Source: Pseudomonadota bacterium
Lineage (GTDB): Bacteria > Pseudomonadota > Alphaproteobacteria > Rhizobiales > Xanthobacteraceae
NCBI GenBank assembly: GCA_023442085.1
Contig: JAEZMT010000212.1
Location: forward strand, 1-19,258
Reading direction: 5' to 3'
Length of the DNA stretch: 19,258 bases
Position numbers and translations under genes: made by a program. Position 1 is the first letter of the stretch. Every line of letters starts with the position of its first letter. Of this stretch, positions 16,259 through 19,258 are shown one piece after another. The notes below the pieces were generated by a model that searched no databases, was not told the origin of the DNA, and worked only from the letters and a program-made list of their open reading frames with translations.

Positions 16259-16277
16259 TGACCAGTCGTCTTATTTT
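16255..16277 (+). promoter_or_regulatory. Candidate TetR operator between divergent genes
   Basis: It reads AATTTGACCAGTCGTC followed by TTATTTT and shares GACCAGTCG plus its flanks with the element upstream of tetR. It fills the spacer of the minus-strand promoter and covers the expected start site of the plus-strand promoter, so a bound repressor would block both. Confidence 0.6.
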
Positions 16278-16283
16278 AGTCAA
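16255..16283 (-). promoter_or_regulatory. Candidate promoter of the tautomerase operon
   Basis: On the minus strand TTGACT (16283-16278) is followed by a 17-base spacer and CAAATT (16260-16255). The spacing is ideal and the -35 is nearly consensus; the -10 is weak. The leader to the tautomerase ATG at 16172 is about 75 bases. Confidence 0.5.
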
Positions 16284-16327
16284 GCGCCTTTTTTGAGGTG
16301 TTGATCAGGCTAGCCGGGAGCGCAGGG

Positions 16328-17290
16328 ATGGAGGAGATCGGTCTTGAAGTGCGCGGCGGTTCTGTGCCGGGCGGAGCAGCCTTCCTGCGCATAGAGGTCG
16401 ACTTCAACGCAAGCGACGGAACCCGATTGAGCGGAGCGCTCTACACGCCCGCCGACAACACCGTTGGGCCGCGCGCCGCCATCGTGATGTCGCACGGGTT
16501 TGCCGCCCTGACCGCGCATTTTCTCGAGCGCTTCGCTGAAGATTTCGCGGCCGCCGGCTTCATCGTCCTGGTCTATGACCATCGCAATTTCGGCGGCAGT
16601 GGCGGCGCACCGCGCCACGAGATCGACCCTTGGCAGCAGATTCGCGACACGCGTGACGCGATTACGTGGCTGACCCTCCAGCCAGGCGTGGACGGGGCGC
16701 GTGTGGGATTGTGGGGATCAAGCTATAGCGGCGGGCATGCGCTCGTGCTGGGCGCCGTTGATCGTCGCATCGGTTGCGTCGTGGCCCAGGTCCCGACCAT
16801 CAGTGGCTACGAGCAGTCGCTCCGCCGCGTGCGTCCGGACGCCATTGCCGCCGCACGGGAGGCCTATGTGCGCGACCGGGAGGCGCGTTATCGCGGGGAA
16901 GAGCCTGCCGTACGCCGGGTGGTGCCCGATTTGCCCGGCGACGCGGCCGTCTACGAGGGCGCGGATGCGCGCGCCTTCTATCTGCATGTGCGAGGCGATC
17001 TTCCGGAGGCGGCATGGCCGAACATGGTGACCGTTCGCTCGCTCGAATTCGCCTCGGAATACGAGCCTGGCATCTATGTGACGAGGGTCACGCCCACGCC
17101 GCTCTTGATGATCGTTGCCGAACATGACGACGTCACGCCCACGGATCTCGCGCTCAAGGCCTATGGCGAGGCGCGCGAGCCGAAGAGGCTCGTCCTTCTG
17201 CGGGGCGGACATTTCTCGCCCTACATGGAAAAGTTCGAGGAGGCCGCAGGTGCCGCGCTGGAATGGTTCCGCACTCATCTGCTGCGATGA
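16328..17290 (+). CDS. Alpha/beta hydrolase, dienelactone-hydrolase / X-Pro-peptidase-like
   Basis: A 320-residue alpha/beta hydrolase distinct from the one at 11340. AIVMSHGFAALTAHF (51-65) supplies the oxyanion region and YDHRNFGGSGG (83-93) the following turn. The nucleophile S132 is in LWGSSYSGG, the acid D267 or D268 in VAEHDDVTP, and H295 in RGGHFSPY. No signal peptide is present. The ATG at 16328 is chosen because GGGAG lies seven bases upstream (16316-16320); a GTG at 16298 lacks this. It is divergent from the tautomerase operon across a shared operator-like element, so it is probably induced together with it. The likely task is hydrolysis of an ester, lactone or activated C-C bond in the same pathway. 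Confidence 0.9.
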   Translation: MEEIGLEVRGGSVPGGAAFLRIEVDFNASDGTRLSGALYTPADNTVGPRAAIVMSHGFAALTAHFLERFAEDFAAAGFIVLVYDHRNFGGSGGAPRHEIDPWQQIRDTRDAITWLTLQPGVDGARVGLWGSSYSGGHALVLGAVDRRIGCVVAQVPTISGYEQSLRRVRPDAIAAAREAYVRDREARYRGEEPAVRRVVPDLPGDAAVYEGADARAFYLHVRGDLPEAAWPNMVTVRSLEFASEYEPGIYVTRVTPTPLLMIVAEHDDVTPTDLALKAYGEAREPKRLVLLRGGHFSPYMEKFEEAAGAALEWFRTHLLR

Positions 17291-17294
17291 GGCC

Positions 17295-17329
17295 GCAGCG
17301 TGACCTTCTGTTGGCGCTCAGGTCGCTGC
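17295..17329. terminator. Possible bidirectional terminator hairpin
   Basis: GCAGCG (17295-17300) pairs with CGCTGC (17324-17329), and inner ACC/GGT pairs extend the stem after a two-base bulge. It sits between the convergent hydrolase and MaoC genes and overlaps the MaoC stop. No clear T-run is seen, so support is limited. Confidence 0.25.
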
Positions 17330-17788
17330 GCCGCGCGCTGGCACCACAAGATCGGCGATGAGCAACTGGACCACATCGCCGGTCTGGTTGCGGGTCTCGC
17401 TCCGGAGGCGAACGCGGCAACGGTCCGGTCGCGAGCGAGAGGGGGTGATTTGGATGATTTCGCTTTCCACTCGCAGCACGTCGCCGGGGCGTGTCGGTCG
17501 TGGCCACTTGATCTCTCCGCCCGCGCCGATGATGCCGCCGGCGATGGGCGCCCCGCCGTCGACCAGAAGGCGCATCGTCACAGCCGCCGTGTGCCAGCCG
17601 CTGGCGGCGAGACCGCCGAACAGCGTATCGGCAGCCGCCTCCTCGTCCAGGTGGAACGGTTGCGGATCATAGCGGCCGGCGAACTCACGGATTTCGTCCG
17701 CGGTCAGTTCGTACGAGCGGCTGGTGAAGCGTTGGCCGATAGAGAGGTCCTCGGCGAAAAGCGCGGATGCGCCATCCTTCCTGGCCAT
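17318..17788 (-). CDS. MaoC-type (R)-enoyl-CoA hydratase / dehydratase
   Basis: Hot-dog-fold hydratase that adds water reversibly to an enoyl-CoA. The 156 residues match single-domain MaoC proteins. The hydratase motif is intact: YDPQPFHLDEEAAADTLFGG (40-59), with catalytic D41 and H46, followed by LAASGWHTAAV. The segment IKWPRPTRPGD and VESEIIQITPS complete the fold. The start at 17788 has GGAG five bases upstream; an earlier Met at 17842 does not. It lies 84 bases after the GntR gene and is likely co-transcribed. Together with the acyl-CoA ligase it supplies the hydration step before a beta-keto acid is made; the dehydrogenase needed between these steps is not in the window. Confidence 0.9.
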   Translation of the reverse strand: MARKDGASALFAEDLSIGQRFTSRSYELTADEIREFAGRYDPQPFHLDEEAAADTLFGGLAASGWHTAAVTMRLLVDGGAPIAGGIIGAGGEIKWPRPTRPGDVLRVESEIIQITPSRSRPDRCRVRLRSETRNQTGDVVQLLIADLVVPARGAAT

Positions 17789-17872
17789 GGCTGCTCCATT
17801 GGTGTCCGAGATCGAGCCGGTTTGAAGATTTGTCGCGCGCACCGCGCGCGTCGGCGGGCGGGCGGCGCCCGA

Positions 17873-18625
17873 TCAATTGGTTTTCTGCTGGGGTGCGGCG
17901 TCGGCTCCGCCAGAAGCCGCGCTTCTGCGTGCCGAAGGCGACTTCTTCTTGCGAGCCGGCTCACTGCCTTCGCCGAGAACGATCACCGTCGTGCGCACAT
18001 AATGCTCGTTCATGAGGCGGATGGCGGTCTCCACATCGTGTGCGAGGAAGGCGTCGGCGATCTTCGTGTACTCCTCGCTCAGGTCGCGCCGCATCCCGGG
18101 CGTCGCGATGGAGAACCAGCGGTAGCGCTCGCTGTGGAGCATGAGCATCTCCCGCATCCGCAGCAGCCAGGGATTGTCGCAGGTGGCGACCAAAGCGCGG
18201 TGGAAATTGTGGTGCGCGTCCGCCCATTCCTGCGTGACGTTTCCGGCTGTGTCGTGCCGCGGTGTGCGCAGAAGTCCGTGCAGCGCCGATACGATGGACT
18301 GTTCCCACGCAATGCTTGCGTGGGCAATGGCCGAACGAATGCACGGCTCCTCGATGAGCAGTCGAACCTGCGTGAGGTGGTTCAGCTCTTCCGGCGCAAC
18401 TGGCGCCACCCGGAAGCCGCGCTGCGGCTTCGCTTCGACGAGGCCTTCCGAGGTCAGCCGGGACAGGGCCTCCCGCACCGCGCTCTGGTTGGCCGAAAAA
18501 CGCTCGCAGAGGTCGGAGATCACCAATTTGACGCCAGGCGCGAGCTTGCCGTTCAGGAGCTGCGCGCGAATCTGCTCGTAGGCATGCTGTGTCCGGCTCG
18601 CGGGAGGTGTCTTGCGGGTCTGCAT
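17873..18625 (-). CDS. GntR-family (FCD/FadR subfamily) transcriptional regulator
   Basis: A 250-residue regulator. The winged helix spans residues 14-75 (HAYEQIRAQLLNGKLAPG, then LCERFSANQSAVREALSRLT and KPQRGFRV). The FCD effector domain follows, with HHNFHRALVATCDNPWL and later RLMNEHYVRT, whose His residues are of the metal- or acid-binding type. FCD members usually sense carboxylic acids. After about residue 222 there is a Lys/Arg/Ala-rich tail (ARKKKSPSARRSAASGG and on) beyond the normal family end. It lies upstream of the MaoC gene on the same strand and faces the second BKACE gene across 500 bases, so it may control both. Confidence 0.92.
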   Translation of the reverse strand: MQTRKTPPASRTQHAYEQIRAQLLNGKLAPGVKLVISDLCERFSANQSAVREALSRLTSEGLVEAKPQRGFRVAPVAPEELNHLTQVRLLIEEPCIRSAIAHASIAWEQSIVSALHGLLRTPRHDTAGNVTQEWADAHHNFHRALVATCDNPWLLRMREMLMLHSERYRWFSIATPGMRRDLSEEYTKIADAFLAHDVETAIRLMNEHYVRTTVIVLGEGSEPARKKKSPSARRSAASGGADAAPQQKTN

Positions 18626-18656
18626 GTGAGTAACGATCCAGTTTGCCCGGGCAGTA

Positions 18657-18872
18657 TCATCGAAACCACGGAAAGTCCATTTTGTACCAAGGTTTTCCGG
18701 CTGTTAGGGAGCGCGCCGTCCGAGCGGTCCTGGACAGATAGTCCGCTGGGGCGGAAGGGGCGCTATCCTCGCCCGGCAGGTCGACGTGCCGAAGCCACGT
18801 CGATGGCTGGCTATCCTCGCGGTCCGCCTGCCGAAGCAGCTCGGCATAGAACTGGGCCATGCACATGCACAT
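18657..18872 (-). CDS. Possible small protein (71 residues), Cys-containing start
   Basis: A small frame preceded by an excellent GGGAGGAAATTC ribosome binding site before ATG 18872. It begins MCMCMAQFYAELLRQADRED, continues with an in-frame partial repeat (REDSQPS ... GEDSAPS, period 16 residues) and ends at 18657, only 31 bases before the GntR start. Third positions are strongly G/C. I do not recognise a family. Alternatives are a leader peptide or no gene at all, since the same stretch forms a strong hairpin (18781-18803). If translated, it would be co-transcribed with gntR and the MaoC gene. Confidence 0.4.
   Translation of the reverse strand: MCMCMAQFYAELLRQADREDSQPSTWLRHVDLPGEDSAPSAPADYLSRTARTARSLTAGKPWYKMDFPWFR
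18781..18803. repeat. 8-bp perfect hairpin with flanking direct repeats
   Basis: TCGACGTG (18781-18788) and CACGTCGA (18796-18803) enclose a seven-base loop. Direct repeats GCTATCCTCGC at 18762-18772 and 18810-18820 lie on either side, 48 bases apart, and TGCCGAAGC also occurs twice nearby. This may be a structured leader or simply the repeat inside the small ORF. Confidence 0.45.
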
Positions 18873-18973
18873 GAATTTCCTCCCATTTTCATTCTTGGGC
18901 GGCCCAAGCCGGGCGCCGACTTCCGGGCCGGGGATGCGCCGTCTGTCTGGCCAACAATGACGACGAACGAGAG

Positions 18974-19006
18974 AAAAGTCCATAATTGATGTTGACATGG
19001 ATTTTT
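18974..19006. promoter_or_regulatory. Inverted repeat AAAAGTCCAT / ATGGATTTTT, candidate operator
   Basis: Ten-base arms (18974-18983 and 18997-19006) pair at nine of ten positions and enclose the -35 box of the BKACE promoter. A related GAAAGTCCAT recurs at 18671-18680, about 50 bases upstream of the gntR start, next to TTGTACCAA. Autoregulation by the GntR protein and control of the second BKACE gene is a reasonable guess. Confidence 0.35.
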
Positions 19007-19020
19007 GGTGTCGTCATGTT
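18992..19020 (+). promoter_or_regulatory. Candidate sigma-70 promoter of the second BKACE gene
   Basis: A consensus -35 TTGACA (18992-18997) is followed by a 17-base spacer and CATGTT (19015-19020), a weak -10. The leader to the ATG at 19126 is about 100 bases and contains no other recognisable gene. Confidence 0.45.
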
Positions 19021-19125
19021 TCAGGTAACCGAGGCAACTCAACCACTCGGATGGAAACGCCCCAGTCATGCCGATGCCTCCGCAAATCGAGCGGAAGACA
19101 AACTGGCTGCGCTCAAGGACAGGCA

Positions 19126-19258
19126 ATGCAAAGCAAGGTCATCATCACTTGCGCGGTGACGGGCGGCATTCACACGCCTACCATGTCGGATGCGCTGCCC
19201 ATCACGCCCAACGAGATCGCCGAGCAGGCGATCGCGGCGGCGGAGGCCGGTGCCGCCA
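19126..19258 (+). CDS. Second beta-keto acid cleavage enzyme (BKACE, DUF849), 3' end outside window
   Basis: Only the first 44 codons are present. They read MQSKVIITCAVTGGIHTPTM, then SDALPITPNEIAEQAIAAAE and AGAA, which is the canonical N-terminus of DUF849 enzymes, just ahead of the zinc-binding HxH. AAGGA lies six bases upstream of the ATG. Unlike the paralogue at 12126-13157, it has no N-terminal extension, so it belongs to the standard branch of the family. It is transcribed away from the GntR gene from a promoter with a consensus -35. It probably heads a further catabolic operon continuing to the right. Confidence 0.9.
   Translation, partial: MQSKVIITCAVTGGIHTPTMSDALPITPNEIAEQAIAAAEAGAA

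Noticed and set aside
17300..18874. Open frame of 524 codons on the plus strand
   Set aside because: It is antisense to both the MaoC and GntR genes, which have intact motifs and ribosome binding sites.
1..19258. CRISPR arrays, rRNA genes, complete tRNA genes, riboswitches
   Set aside because: I looked for regular spacer-repeat patterns and conserved RNA motifs on both strands and saw none apart from the tRNA half at 1649-1690.

Overview
This window looks like accessory chromosome from a high-GC alphaproteobacterium, probably of the Hyphomicrobiales. That placement is an inference from strong GC bias at third codon positions, GGAG-type ribosome binding sites and the mix of catabolic families; no single marker gene fixes the species.

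Left part (1-8320). A tyrosine recombinase (111-1469, minus) sits beside what looks like the 3' half of a tRNA-Arg(CCG) gene (1649-1690), so the window starts inside or at the end of an integrated element. To its right lies a patchwork of decayed sequence holding two intact genes. The decayed items are a 5'-truncated ubiX-type flavin prenyltransferase (2206-2553), a conserved unknown gene apparently broken by a Trp-to-TAG change (5774-6568), a frameshifted spermidine-synthase-like methyltransferase (7102-7816) and an ISL3-type transposase tail (7857-8163). The two intact genes are divergent: a Tat-exported formylglycine sulfatase (2590-4383) and an amidohydrolase-type metal-dependent decarboxylase of the gamma-resorcylate / 5-carboxyvanillate group (4693-5652).

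Right part (8320-19258). This is a compact catabolic cluster. Nine genes run on the minus strand from 16172 down to about 8322: tautomerase, TetR regulator, SnoaL-like protein, periplasmic substrate-binding protein, beta-keto acid cleavage enzyme (BKACE, DUF849), alpha/beta hydrolase, AMP-forming acyl-CoA ligase, flavin-reductase-like protein, and a DUF302 protein with a frameshifted 3' end. Several of them overlap or nearly touch. A second alpha/beta hydrolase is divergent (16328-17290). A MaoC-type hydratase and a GntR/FCD regulator follow on minus, preceded by an SD-led small ORF. A second BKACE begins on plus at the right edge (19126).

How it may work (inference). A carboxylic acid is bound in the periplasm, opened by hydrolases, activated to a CoA thioester, hydrated by the MaoC protein, and its beta-keto acid stage is cleaved with acetyl-CoA by BKACE enzymes. 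The tautomerase and flavin protein suggest an unsaturated or ring-derived substrate. Two near-identical operator-like elements, one upstream of tetR and one between the tautomerase and the divergent hydrolase, point to autoregulated TetR control of the whole block. The substrate cannot be read from the sequence.
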